Assembly: GCF_016863035.1 (NCBI RefSeq)
Contig: NZ_BOOC01000032.1
Location: forward strand, 62,001-126,000
Direction of reading: 5' to 3'
Origin: Microbispora corallina
GTDB taxonomy: Bacteria > Actinomycetota > Actinomycetes > Streptosporangiales > Streptosporangiaceae
DNA: 64,000 bases
Shown here piece by piece: positions 9,178-17,847 of the stretch (position 1 is its first letter; each line of letters starts with the position of its first letter). The notes beneath the pieces were generated by a model. It saw only the letters and a program-made list of their open reading frames with translations. It did not search any database and had not been told where the DNA came from. Position numbers and translations under genes: made by a program.

Positions 9178-10311
9178 ATGAGGATCAGGCAGATCACCCT
9201 GTGCGCCGCCGCACTCGTCGTGGGCGCCACGACGACCCTGCCGGCGCACGCCGCCTCCGTCCCCGCCGCCACCGCGACGACCACCCGCTTCCAGGAGATC
9301 GACCTGGTCGCGGACGTCGCCGGCCGGGCGGCCCGCACCGATCCGAAGCTCGTCAACCCCTGGGGCATCGCCGTGGGCCCGCGTGTCTGGGTCTCCGACG
9401 CCGACGCCGGCGTCGCCACGGTGTACTCCGGCGGCGGCACGGCCGGGCCCGTCGTCAAGGAGCCGCTCACCGTCGCGGTGCCCGGCGGCCCCACGGGCCA
9501 GGTGTTCAACTCCGGCCCGCACTTCGTCGTCCACGGCCCCAAGGGGTCGGGGCCGGCCGCCTTCGTCTTCGCCACCGAGTCCGGCACGATCCAGGGCTGG
9601 AACCTCAAGGCCGATCCGGCGCACGCGGTCGTGGCCGCCAAGGTACGCAGGGCGAGCTTCAAGGGCCTCGCCCTGCTCCAGGCCCGCGGGGGACCGTTCC
9701 TGCTGGCGGCCGACTTCTTCCACGGCAGGATCGTCGTCTTCGACGGGCGGTTCCACCGGGTCTCCCTCCCCCACGCGTTCCGCGACCCGTCCCTGCCCCG
9801 CGGCTACGCGCCGTTCAACGTCGCCGTCGTGGGCGGCACGGTCTACGTCACGTACGCGCGGCAGAACGCCCACCACGACGAGGAGGTCGCCGGGCCCGGC
9901 AAGGGCTTCGTCAGCCGCTTCACCGCGTCGGGCGCCTTCCGGGGACGGCTCGCCGCCCGCGGGCCGCTGAACGCCCCCTGGGCCGTGACGGCCGCCCCCG
10001 CGAGCTTCGGCACGTACGCCGGGGCCCTGCTCGTCGGCAACTTCGGCGACGGCACGATCAACGCGTTCACCCGGAACGGCCGCTTCCTCGGCCCGCTGCG
10101 CACCCCGGAGGGGAAGCCGATCCGGATCGACGGGCTCTGGGGGCTCGCCCCCGGCACCGCGGCCAACGGCGGCGCGAACGCCCTGTGGTTCGCCGCCGGC
10201 ACCGACGACGAGAAGCACGGCCTCCTCGGCCTCATCCGCCCGACCCCGCGCAAACCCGGGACCGGCGGCGACGACGGCGGCCACATCACCTATCCCCCGC
10301 CCCGCTACTGA
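9178..10311 (+). CDS. Secreted TIGR03118-family beta-propeller protein
   Basis: A 377-residue protein with a Sec signal peptide (RIRQITLCAAALVVGATTTLPAHA, likely cut after AHA near residue 25). The mature part begins RFQEIDLVADVAGRA and repeats propeller-like blades: PKLVNPWGIAVGP, PTGQVFNSG, GTIQGWNL, APFNVAVVGGTVYVTYA, APASFGTYAGALLVGNFGDG and IDGLWGLAPG. These are the family hallmarks. Function in the family is unknown; an extracellular binding or structural role is likely. A strong hairpin at 10315-10344 closes the transcript. Confidence 0.88.
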   Translation: MRIRQITLCAAALVVGATTTLPAHAASVPAATATTTRFQEIDLVADVAGRAARTDPKLVNPWGIAVGPRVWVSDADAGVATVYSGGGTAGPVVKEPLTVAVPGGPTGQVFNSGPHFVVHGPKGSGPAAFVFATESGTIQGWNLKADPAHAVVAAKVRRASFKGLALLQARGGPFLLAADFFHGRIVVFDGRFHRVSLPHAFRDPSLPRGYAPFNVAVVGGTVYVTYARQNAHHDEEVAGPGKGFVSRFTASGAFRGRLAARGPLNAPWAVTAAPASFGTYAGALLVGNFGDGTINAFTRNGRFLGPLRTPEGKPIRIDGLWGLAPGTAANGGANALWFAAGTDDEKHGLLGLIRPTPRKPGTGGDDGGHITYPPPRY

Positions 10312-10314
10312 TGC

Positions 10315-10344
10315 CTGTGACGGGCCCCGCCGGGCCCGTCACAG
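10315..10344 (+). terminator. Hairpin terminator after the TIGR03118 gene
   Basis: A perfect 13-bp inverted repeat (CTGTGACGGGCCC and its complement) encloses a four-base loop, immediately after the stop codon at 10311. It has no T-tract, as is common in high-GC actinomycetes. Confidence 0.75.
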
Positions 10345-10453
10345 CCCGGGGATCACGATTGCGTCACCGGGGTACGCGACCACCTGAGGCGACCGCATGC
10401 TTGCGTCATGAGCGGCGGTTCGAGGCCCCTGCGTCCACCGGCTCGGCCTGTCG

Positions 10454-11254
10454 GTGATCGTCGTCTGGGTGTCGCTCGTCGCCTCGGCGGGCCTCGTCGA
10501 CTCGGTCTCCGCGAGCAGCCCGCCCGGGCGCGTCCAGGGCGGGCTGCTCACGCTGATCGGGGCGTACGCCGCGGGCTCTCTCGGACGGGCCTGGCGGCTG
10601 GCGTCGGACGACCATCGCCGCCGCGCGGCAGTGGGAGCCGGGCTGGCCCTGCTCCTGTGCGTGTACCTGGGCTACGAGGTGTCCACGGACTTCTCCGGCC
10701 AGACGCGCGTCCTCGCCGTCGCCGCCCTGACCGTCGCCGCCGCCCTGAGCGCCGGCGTGGTGACATCGGTCAACCTGTTCGTCCTCGCCCGCACCGGGAC
10801 CGGCGGACGGTCGGCAAGCCTGCGGGACGTGTGGGCAGGCCCGGGCACGCCCGCCACCGTGACGCCGGTCTCCGACCCGGCCTCCGCCCCCGAGCGCCTG
10901 GAGGCCGCCCTGCGCGAGAACTACGGCCCGGCGGCGAGGTACAACACGTTCGCCCGGTACGGGCAGGCCGAACTCATCCAGTTCGGCCAGGTGGTGACGG
11001 ACGCCGCCGTGCTCATCCCGGACGAGGAGACCACGGCCACCGTCGTGGTGTTCGTGCCGCGCGACAGGCTCACGGGACGGCGGCCGTTCGCACTCCTGCG
11101 GCTCACGGTCGACCTGGTCTTCGCCCGGACCGACCGCATCCCCCTCGGGCCGCCCGTGGAGGTGGACAGCACGAGCGCCGCCGGCAGGGACGCGGAGGGC
11201 TGCGAGGGCCTCCAGGTCCTCCGGAAGCGATGGCCCGTGTCTACGGCAGCCTGA
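10454..11254 (+). CDS. Hypothetical membrane protein, probably affected by frameshifts
   Basis: The frame from GTG 10454 gives 266 residues with four hydrophobic segments (roughly residues 1-17, 30-48, 55-75 and 83-115), followed by a soluble domain of about 130 residues that I do not recognise (NYGPAARYNTFARYG, VVVFVPRDRL). The N-terminus looks cut: ATG 10408 in a different frame encodes MSGGSRPLRP, and joining the two needs one indel near 10432. The C-terminus also runs out at 11254 where another frame continues with sensible sequence (next entry). So this may be one longer protein broken twice, or sequencing errors. Confidence 0.5.
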   Translation: MIVVWVSLVASAGLVDSVSASSPPGRVQGGLLTLIGAYAAGSLGRAWRLASDDHRRRAAVGAGLALLLCVYLGYEVSTDFSGQTRVLAVAALTVAAALSAGVVTSVNLFVLARTGTGGRSASLRDVWAGPGTPATVTPVSDPASAPERLEAALRENYGPAARYNTFARYGQAELIQFGQVVTDAAVLIPDEETTATVVVFVPRDRLTGRRPFALLRLTVDLVFARTDRIPLGPPVEVDSTSAAGRDAEGCEGLQVLRKRWPVSTAA

Positions 11255-11502
11255 CCGAACGTCTCACCCAGAGCGACCGCGAGGTGACGATCGGACGGGT
11301 GATCGGGCCGCCCTCCGCCGTTCCCTCCACGCCGAGGACCATCTGGTGGCAGGACGCGCCGTCGCTGAACTTCTCGATCCACCACGGGGACAAGCCGTGC
11401 GGCGAGCTTCTCAAGGACACCCGCGACGAATCCGACCTCGACCTGGAACGGCGGAGCATGCTCGACGAGGCCGGATCGGTGACGGAACTCGTCCCCGCGT
11501 GA
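11230..11502 (+). CDS. Hypothetical small protein or displaced C-terminus of the preceding membrane protein
   Basis: The frame from ATG 11230 (ARVYGSLTERLTQSD to GSVTELVPA) encodes 90 residues with composition like its neighbours, and overlaps the preceding frame by 25 bp. There is no clear ribosome site before ATG 11230, so it may be the C-terminus of the previous gene after a frameshift near 11225-11250. Acidic and soluble; no family recognised. Confidence 0.4.
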   Translation: MARVYGSLTERLTQSDREVTIGRVIGPPSAVPSTPRTIWWQDAPSLNFSIHHGDKPCGELLKDTRDESDLDLERRSMLDEAGSVTELVPA

Positions 11503-11672
11503 CCGGAACCGCGAGGCGACGGGCGGGCCGTCTCACGGCGGCATTCTGGAATAAGACACGCGCGGACCCGGGTGCGACGATGAGGCCCGTACGCCTCGCC
11601 GGGCCAGCCTGAGCCGGGCTGCGGGGGTTGGTCGCCGGCGTCCGGGAAACGCCGACGACAGGATGTGACGTT

Positions 11673-12263
11673 GTGAGCATCACCCTCTGGTTCGACCCCG
11701 TCTGCCCCTTCACCTGGCGCACCTCCCGCTGGGTCCGGGACGTCGCCGCACGTCGCGGCGAGCCGGTGACCTGGCGGTTCATGAGCCTGGCCCTCCTCAA
11801 CGAGGGCAAGGACCTCCCCGAGAGGCTGCACCGGGCACACCGGAGGTCGCTGGCGGCGCTGCGCGTGCTCGCCGCCGCCGAGGAGCGGTTCGGCCAGCCG
11901 GCCGTCGACGCGCTGTACACCGCGATCGGGCACCGCGTGCACGACCTCGACGACGACCTCACACCGGACACGATCGGCGCCGCGCTGGCCGACGCCGGAC
12001 TGCCGTCCGACCTGCTGCTCGCCGCGGACGACCCCGGGTTCGACACGCTGATCGGTGAGAGCCACCGCCTCGGGCAGTCGCGGGTCGGCACCGAGAGCGG
12101 CAGCCCGGTGACCGCGATCGACGACGGGCCCGGCTTCTTCGGCCCGGTGGTCGCGAGCGTCCCCGCGGCAGAGGAGGCCGACCGGCTCATCGACGCCATG
12201 CGGCTGCTGTCGTCGGTGCCGGTGTTCAGCGAGCTGAAGCGCGAGCGCGCGCCGCTGAGCTGA
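11673..12263 (+). CDS. DsbA-family mycothiol-type reductase (Rv2466c-like)
   Basis: A 196-residue thioredoxin-fold protein. FDPVCPFTWRTSRW, FMSLALLNEGKDLP, LYTAIGHRVHD, ADAGLPSDLL and FFGPVVASVP follow the pattern of the mycobacterial mycothiol-dependent nitroreductase Rv2466c. The active site reads Cys11-Pro-Phe-Thr14, while Rv2466c has CPWC, so the resolving cysteine is replaced by Thr and the enzyme probably uses a monothiol mechanism with mycothiol. A GTG start at 11673 gives the expected N-terminus; the upstream ribosome site is weak. It is monocistronic and ends at a bidirectional terminator. Confidence 0.87.
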   Translation: MSITLWFDPVCPFTWRTSRWVRDVAARRGEPVTWRFMSLALLNEGKDLPERLHRAHRRSLAALRVLAAAEERFGQPAVDALYTAIGHRVHDLDDDLTPDTIGAALADAGLPSDLLLAADDPGFDTLIGESHRLGQSRVGTESGSPVTAIDDGPGFFGPVVASVPAAEEADRLIDAMRLLSSVPVFSELKRERAPLS

Positions 12264-12283
12264 GCGGCGCCGGACCTGAGGAA

Positions 12284-12324
12284 CGCCGCAGGGGCGGAGG
12301 GGAGTCCCCTCCGCCCCTGCGGCG
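12284..12324. terminator. Bidirectional terminator between convergent genes
   Basis: A perfect 20-bp inverted repeat (12284-12303 with 12305-12324) lies between the convergent ends of the DsbA-like gene (12263) and the MFS gene (12338). It can serve both strands. Confidence 0.85.
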
Positions 12325-12337
12325 TCTCCGCGGGTCC

Positions 12338-13666
12338 TCACCTCACCTCCTCGGCGGCGCGCTCGGACTCCTCGAACCGGGTGACGGCGCTCGGCAGGAA
12401 GCGGGCGAAGACGAGCCATCCGGCCGCCAGCGCGAGGATGCAGAGGAACATGGCGGGGCGCAGGCCGAGGCGGTCGCCCGCCAGGCCGCCCACGATGCCG
12501 CCGACGCCGATCGAGCCGAACGCGAGGAACCGGTACGTCGCCGAGACGCGGGCCAGCATGCCGTCGGGGGTGGCCCGCTGGCGCAGCGAGATGCCGTAGA
12601 TGTTGAACACCGTCATGCCCACGCCGTAGACGACGAAGGACAGCGTGGTGAGGGCGACCAGCACGGCCTGCGACCCCGAGGCGAGGGGGATGACGACGGG
12701 GGCGAGGGACGCCACGCCCATGCCGAGGATCAGCACCCGGGTCGTGCCCAGCGTGTCGCCGATGAGCCGGGCCACGCCCGAGCCCGCGAGCACGCCGATC
12801 GCGCCGAGCGACATCGTGAGGCCGACGAGCTGGGGGGAGAACCCCAGCACCCGGATGCCGTACAGCAGGTAGAGGGTGAGCACCGCCTGCTCGAAGAGGT
12901 TGAACCAGGCGCCCTGGAGGGTCAGCACACGCAGCAGCGGCATCCCGGCGGTGAACCTCATGCCCTCGGCGATCCGCCGGAGCGTGCCCTCGCCGCCGCG
13001 CGCCGCCGCCGGCAGGCGCTCCTCGCGGGCGCGGATGGCCAGCACGCCGATCGCGGCGAGCACGTACGCGACGACGGCCGACATCATGGCCGCGGACCCC
13101 CCGAACGCGCCGATCAGCAGGCCGCCGAGGCCGGGCGCGCCCACCATGGCCAGCGAGAACGCCACCTCCAGCCGGCTGTTGGCCTGAACCAGCTGGTCGC
13201 CGCGTACGAGCTTGGGGATGTACGCCTGGTAGGCGACGTCGGAGAAGGCGATCAGCGAGCCCATCCCGAACGCCACGAAGAACAGCACGGAGACGTGCAC
13301 GACGCCGAGCGAGCCGGCCAGCGGCAGGGTGGCGGCCAGGATCGCGTTGCCGACGTAGGCCGCGATCAGGGCGGGACGGCGCGGGCGGCGGTCCAGCCAC
13401 GCCCCGGCGAAGAGGGTGACGACGAAGACGGGGAAGAACTGGGCGGCGTTCAGCAGGCCGACCTGGGTGGGGGTGGCGGCGAACGTGACGACCGCGACGA
13501 GCGGTAGAATGACCGCGAGGCTTTTCGACGCGAATTGCGCGACGATCTGCGCGAGCAGGAATTTCGCGAAATCCTGGTTGACGAGGAACCGGGACGCCCG
13601 GCTTTCCCGTGGCCGGACCGCGGAACCGGCGTGACCCGCCGACCTGTGCAGCGTGGAAACCGACAT
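12338..13666 (-). CDS. MFS exporter (EntS-like MFS_3 family)
   Basis: A 442-residue permease with about 12 predicted membrane helices. QDFAKFLLAQIVAQFASKSLAVILPL starts helix 1 (written in two parts: QDFAKFLLAQIVAQFA, then SKSLAVILPL), and the cytoplasmic loop signature GAWLDRRPRRPALI follows helix 2. EntS-type members export siderophores and small peptides. ATG 13666 has AAGGA about 8 bp upstream; a longer frame to 13789 lacks a ribosome site. It lies 236 bp downstream of the FemAB/ATP-grasp pair on the same strand, separated by a terminator hairpin, so it has its own promoter. Its position next to the biosynthetic genes suggests product export or self-protection (inference). Confidence 0.85.
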   Translation of the reverse strand: MSVSTLHRSAGHAGSAVRPRESRASRFLVNQDFAKFLLAQIVAQFASKSLAVILPLVAVVTFAATPTQVGLLNAAQFFPVFVVTLFAGAWLDRRPRRPALIAAYVGNAILAATLPLAGSLGVVHVSVLFFVAFGMGSLIAFSDVAYQAYIPKLVRGDQLVQANSRLEVAFSLAMVGAPGLGGLLIGAFGGSAAMMSAVVAYVLAAIGVLAIRAREERLPAAARGGEGTLRRIAEGMRFTAGMPLLRVLTLQGAWFNLFEQAVLTLYLLYGIRVLGFSPQLVGLTMSLGAIGVLAGSGVARLIGDTLGTTRVLILGMGVASLAPVVIPLASGSQAVLVALTTLSFVVYGVGMTVFNIYGISLRQRATPDGMLARVSATYRFLAFGSIGVGGIVGGLAGDRLGLRPAMFLCILALAAGWLVFARFLPSAVTRFEESERAAEEVR

Positions 13667-13845
13667 GATGAGTTCCTTGAGAATCGTGGCGGCCGACCCT
13701 GCGGGTTCTCTTCGGCCCCGGAGTTCGTTCTGACAGGAACAACTCTCCGTTTTCCACGATCCTCGGAACAGCACAATCGAATGCAGCAACCTGCAGCGCC
13801 CCGGCAGCTTCCTGCCAGCCGCCTGCCACGCCTCCCGACGCGCGG

Positions 13846-13876
13846 ACGTCCCATGGCCGCCTGGGCCATGGGACGT
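13846..13876 (-). terminator. Hairpin terminator after the FemAB-like gene
   Basis: A perfect 13-bp inverted repeat (ACGTCCCATGGCC, five-base loop, complement) lies 27 bp past the stop of the FemAB-like gene, in the 236-bp gap before the MFS gene. Confidence 0.75.
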
Positions 13877-13902
13877 CTCTCAGATCGCGCGTCAGCGCCG
13901 TC

Positions 13903-15084
13903 TCAGCAGAACGGCTCCCACAGGTCGCGCACCAGCGCCTTGGCGACCGCCGGGGACGACTCGCTCCAGCGGGCCACGACGGCCGCGTTGTACGCCCGCA
14001 CGTCGTCGTCGCGGCCGTCGAGCACGCTGTCGCGCGACAGGTCGAGCATCCACAGCGGGCGCAGCTCCGCGCCGCGCAGCACCTTGGCCTCCGCCGCCTC
14101 GATGCCGGCGTGCAGCCGGCGGACGCCGTTCTCGCAGGCGATGAGCAGCGGGATGTAGTACACGAGGTTGAAGTACTCCGCCGCCCCGGCGAGCCGGTCG
14201 TAGTCGAACCCCGCGGCGCGCAGGTACAGCGTGTCGCCCCAGATGTAGTAGAGGCAGTACCCGACGGGCTCCTCCCCCGGGCGGCGCAGGAGCAGCACGC
14301 GGGCGGCCGCGCCGAGCGCCTCGGACTGGATGCGGATGGACTCCGTGAGGTCGCCGACGTCGGCGTCGTGGCCGTACCGGCGCTCGGTGCACGCCAGCAG
14401 ACGGGCCGCCCGCGGACCGCACTCGCCGAGCGTGGTGTGCACGACCTCGTAGCCGACGTCCAGGAAGACCCTGCGGTCCCTGCGGACGATGCCGGCCCGC
14501 CGGCTGGAGGGCAGCGAGCGCAGCCACGCGTCCCAGCCGCCGTCCTCGGGCAGGGGGATCCAGGCGTCCGGCTGCAGCGCCACCGGCATCGCCTGTACGC
14601 CGGCGGCGCGCAGCGCCACGACGTCCGGCGTGGACAGGAACATCGCGACGACGGGGACGCCGTCCGCGCCGGCCAGGCCCTGGGCGGCCAGCCCTCCGGC
14701 GAGGTCCTCCAGGGCGGCGAGGACCTCCTTGGCGGCCTGTTCCCTGGAGAGGCCGGGCGAGGCGAGGAGGTTCGTCTGGTACCCCCGGTGCGCTCCGACG
14801 AGCAGCCCGCTGAGGCCGGGCGACGGCAGCCCGGCCTCGTCGAGGATGCGGTGCCACTGGTAGAACGGGTTGCCGATCGAGCGCACCGCCGTCACCGGCA
14901 CCCCGGCCGTGCCGGCGCCCGGCACCTCCAGATGCAGCCCGCCGGTGGTGACGCCCCGGTCGCCCGCGCAGAAGCGCAGCCAGTCGGCCGACGAGTAGAA
15001 GTGGTCCCGGGCGAGCGCGTCCCAGGTGGCGGCGTCCATGCCGCCCGTCACGCCGGAGAAGGCCGGCAGCGGGATGTCGCTCAC
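13903..15084 (-). CDS. FemAB/GNAT-fold acyltransferase (peptidogalycan-type), candidate peptide-bond former
   Basis: A 393-residue protein of the FemAB-like GNAT superfamily. FYSSADWLRFC near residue 30 and YQWHRILDEAGLP occur in the first half. LRSLPSSRRAGIVRRDRRVF is the central signature of the peptidogalycan/FemAB-like family, and the second GNAT lobe follows (RVLLLRRPGEEPVGYCLYY, LYLRAAGFDYDRL, AEYFNLVYYIPL, RLHAGIEAAEAKVLRG). FemAB-fold enzymes transfer an amino acid, often from aminoacyl-tRNA, onto an amine; several antibiotic pathways use them in place of NRPS. The start overlaps the ATP-grasp stop by 4 bp (ATGA), so the two are translationally coupled. Acceptor and donor are unknown. 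Confidence 0.75.
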   Translation of the reverse strand: MSDIPLPAFSGVTGGMDAATWDALARDHFYSSADWLRFCAGDRGVTTGGLHLEVPGAGTAGVPVTAVRSIGNPFYQWHRILDEAGLPSPGLSGLLVGAHRGYQTNLLASPGLSREQAAKEVLAALEDLAGGLAAQGLAGADGVPVVAMFLSTPDVVALRAAGVQAMPVALQPDAWIPLPEDGGWDAWLRSLPSSRRAGIVRRDRRVFLDVGYEVVHTTLGECGPRAARLLACTERRYGHDADVGDLTESIRIQSEALGAAARVLLLRRPGEEPVGYCLYYIWGDTLYLRAAGFDYDRLAGAAEYFNLVYYIPLLIACENGVRRLHAGIEAAEAKVLRGAELRPLWMLDLSRDSVLDGRDDDVRAYNAAVVARWSESSPAVAKALVRDLWEPFC

Positions 15085-16433
15085 GAACGGCTCCCGGCGT
15101 CCGCGAGCTCCCGCGCGCCCTCGCCGGCCGTACCGCCCGCCACGCTGATCGTCACCGTGGCGGTGAACCTCTCCGCCAGGCCGTCCGCCGGCGTGTCGAG
15201 GGGGGCGTCGAAGACGACGGAGACCGAACGCGCCTCGGAGTCGGTCTGCGGGCCGAGCACGGTTCCCGGCCGCTGGGTGACCAGGACGGCGTGGTCGGCC
15301 GGCGGCGCGTCGGCGGCGACCGGTTCGAAGACCGGCCAGGTGTTGTCGACCGAGACCCAGGACACCGGGGCTCCGGTGCTGGTCACGTCGAGCAGGCCGC
15401 CGTACGGGTGCTCCAGGTAGACCTGGTACGCCCGGCGCCGGGGGACCGGGTAGGAGGTGGGCTCGCCGAGGGCGAGGTCGATCATGACGGGCTCCAGCGG
15501 CTCGCCCGTGGCGAGGTGCCAGAGGAAGGTGATGCCGTCGCCCGGCAGGCGCGTGGCGACCTCCATCAGCACTGCACGCCCCTCGGAGAGCCGGAACTCC
15601 GCGTGGGTGATGCCGTCGCCGAAGCCGATGCGGCGCAGCACCTCGGCGTTCGCGTCGCGCAGGGCCCGTACGTGCTGCTCGGGCAGCCGGGCGGGCGACG
15701 TGTGGCCCATCTCCGTGAAGAAGATCCCGGTGGACTCGTTGGTGGCCTTGGCGGTCACGCCCGCCCAGACGATCTCGCCGTTCTGCGTCAGGGCCTCGAC
15801 GGAGAACTCAGGACCGACCACGCGGCTCTCGACGAGCACGGTCTCGTCCTCGGGGTAGGTCGCGAGGATCGCCGGGAGGTCCTCGGGGTTCCTCACCTGG
15901 CGCACCCCGAGGCTGGAGAAGCGCCCGACCGGCTTGACCACGACGGGGAACGAGAGCCCTTCGGCGGGGAATCCGGCGCGCTCCTCCGGGGTGACCACGC
16001 GGAAGTCCGGCGACAGGTGCGGCACGGTGGTGCGCTGCAGGAGCTTGTTGCGGCTGGTGCGGCTGGCGCCCGCGCCCGCGCCCGGCAGGTTGAGACACGC
16101 GGCGACCATGCCCACGGGCTCCACGAAGAGATCCCCGATGCACAGCACGCCGCGCACGTCGTAGCGGCGCAGGAGCGGCTGGATGGCGGGCACCACCAGG
16201 TCGACCTTGGGCTCGGCGACGTTGACGACGTCCGCCAGCAGCGACAGAGGGTGGGTGTCGTCGGCCCGGCAGGCCGCGAGCTCGCCGGGGTCGGTGTCGG
16301 GGGTGATGACCAGCAGCGGGGCGTACCCCCGCCGGTGGGCCTCGGTGATGAGCCGGAGCTGCCGGGCGACGATCACCATGTCGCCCATGAACAGGATGGC
16401 GCGCGGGCGGGACGGGTTCGTGTCAGTGGTCAT
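15081..16433 (-). CDS. ATP-grasp carboxylate-amine ligase
   Basis: A 450-residue ATP-grasp enzyme. ILFMGDMVIVARQLRLITEA starts the N-terminal fold, VVVKPVGRFSSLGVRQV is the ATP-binding lysine/grasp loop, VESRVVGPEFSVEAL the central strand and ITHAEFRLSEG plus LMEVATRLPGD the metal site. The usual Glu-x-Asn of the metal site reads Glu-Val-Ala here, a departure from most peptide ligases. About 100 extra C-terminal residues follow the core (VYLEHPYGGLLDV onward). Such enzymes join amino acids through acyl phosphates and build dipeptides without NRPS. It is first in a two-gene unit with the FemAB-like gene and divergent from the questin-oxidase-like gene. Confidence 0.8.
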   Translation of the reverse strand: MTTDTNPSRPRAILFMGDMVIVARQLRLITEAHRRGYAPLLVITPDTDPGELAACRADDTHPLSLLADVVNVAEPKVDLVVPAIQPLLRRYDVRGVLCIGDLFVEPVGMVAACLNLPGAGAGASRTSRNKLLQRTTVPHLSPDFRVVTPEERAGFPAEGLSFPVVVKPVGRFSSLGVRQVRNPEDLPAILATYPEDETVLVESRVVGPEFSVEALTQNGEIVWAGVTAKATNESTGIFFTEMGHTSPARLPEQHVRALRDANAEVLRRIGFGDGITHAEFRLSEGRAVLMEVATRLPGDGITFLWHLATGEPLEPVMIDLALGEPTSYPVPRRRAYQVYLEHPYGGLLDVTSTGAPVSWVSVDNTWPVFEPVAADAPPADHAVLVTQRPGTVLGPQTDSEARSVSVVFDAPLDTPADGLAERFTATVTISVAGGTAGEGARELADAGSRS

Positions 16434-16797
16434 GATGTCCGATTCCCTGAACGGGTGTCAGCCGGTGGTGGAAGGTGCCCGGGGCGAACGCGTGAATGGC
16501 CGCGAATGGCCGCGAACGGCATGGCCGGCATCGGCGAACGGCGGCCGAAGGGTCTCGTGGAAAAGACCGAAGGGCCTCGCGGGAATTCGATGCCGTCGGC
16601 CCCGCATTCGCGCATCAGACCATCTCCTCTGCCCTGCGCCCAGTCAATACGGTCCCGTCACGGGTGTCTTCTCCGATCGTGCTGAGTGGCGGCCGCCGAT
16701 GCGCCCCGCGCGATCGCCCGCCGGAAGTTAGGCTTTCCGCACACCCGCGGTGAGCTTCTCCCGGGTGACGGTCTCGGACGATCCCGGGGAGGCGACG
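16434..16797. other. Divergent intergenic region (364 bp)
   Basis: This gap separates the ATP-grasp gene (minus) from the questin-oxidase-like gene (plus) and must hold both promoters. It contains a short tandem repeat near 16493-16520 (GAATGGCCGC twice, then GAACGGC). I see no convincing gene; the open frames across it have no coding pattern. Confidence 0.5.
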
Positions 16798-17847
16798 ATG
16801 AGCAGCGCGATCCTGAACGAGGCCTACGAGCGGTTCCGGGGCACCGGCCCCGAATGGGGGGAGAGCAGGCTCACCAACCACGGGCCGATGGCCGTCGAGG
16901 TGCTGGTCAGGCGCGGCCACGAGGACGCCGTGCACCGCTGGGTCGACGCCTACGCCCACCGCCTCGACGACCTGCCGTCCGCCCGCGAGCCGATCGGCGA
17001 CGCGAACTGGCGGGAGGCGCTGGGCGACGGCGACCGGGTGGGCGACTGGGCCGGGTACTTCACCCGGCAGGTCGCCGAGCGGCCGTGGCGCGAGGTGCTG
17101 GCGGTGTGGTGGCCCCGGCTGCTGCCCGGTGTCCTTGCGGGCACCACCCACGCCGTCATCAGGGTCGGCCACGCCGTGCGCACGCTGCTGGCCGACGACG
17201 GGAACGCGGTCGCGGCGGCCGAGCTGGCCCAGGGCCTGGCGTTCTGGGGCGCCCGCTCGCTCGGCATGCCGGTCGCGGCCGAGCCCCGGGGCGATCTGGA
17301 CCCCGGCGAGGCCATGGCGCGGGTGCCGCGGGTCCCCTCGCAGGACGGACCGGTCCGGGCCCGCCTCGGCCAGCTCCCCGGCCTGGCCGGCTGGCCGGAG
17401 GCCGTCGCCGCGCTGCGGCCCGCGCTCACCCCCGACGAGGTCCCGGCGCGGCTGGAGGCCCTGGTGGACGCCGCCACGCTGCGCTATCTCACCCACGGGC
17501 ACGCGAGCCCGGTGATCCTCGTGCACACCGCGACCGCGCCCAACGCCGTGCTGCACACGCTGCCGGCCCTGCCACGCGAGCTGTGGGTGCCGAGCCTGTC
17601 GGCGATCTGGGCCGCCTGCGCCGGGGTGCAGGCCGCGTTCGAGCCGGTGGAGGCCGCGCCGCGCGACGCCCTGCCGGAGGCGCCCGCGCACCCCGACGCC
17701 CTGCACGACGTGATCGAGGCGGCCGTCGCCCACGGCGACGAGCACGTGATCAAGTTCACCGACACCGCGGCCGAGGTCTTCACCCGCACCGGTCACCCGG
17801 ACGCGCTGGCCGCCGCGACCCGCGTCCGCCTGCTCCTCGCCCGCTGA
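16798..17847 (+). CDS. Questin oxidase-like (DUF4243) family protein
   Basis: A 349-residue protein. LNEAYERFRGTGPEWGESRLTNHGPMA is the family N-terminus (split here as LNEAYERFRGTGPEWG and ESRLTNHGPMA), followed by LPGVLAGTTHAVIRVGHAVR, YLTHGHASPVILVHTATAP and VIKFTDTAAEV with conserved histidines. Fungal questin oxidase opens an anthraquinone ring in a Baeyer-Villiger-like step; bacterial homologues are uncharacterised and the reaction here is not predictable. ATG 16798 has GGGGAGG upstream. It sits inside the biosynthetic region but on the other strand from its neighbours, so membership is uncertain. Confidence 0.78.
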   Translation: MSSAILNEAYERFRGTGPEWGESRLTNHGPMAVEVLVRRGHEDAVHRWVDAYAHRLDDLPSAREPIGDANWREALGDGDRVGDWAGYFTRQVAERPWREVLAVWWPRLLPGVLAGTTHAVIRVGHAVRTLLADDGNAVAAAELAQGLAFWGARSLGMPVAAEPRGDLDPGEAMARVPRVPSQDGPVRARLGQLPGLAGWPEAVAALRPALTPDEVPARLEALVDAATLRYLTHGHASPVILVHTATAPNAVLHTLPALPRELWVPSLSAIWAACAGVQAAFEPVEAAPRDALPEAPAHPDALHDVIEAAVAHGDEHVIKFTDTAAEVFTRTGHPDALAAATRVRLLLAR

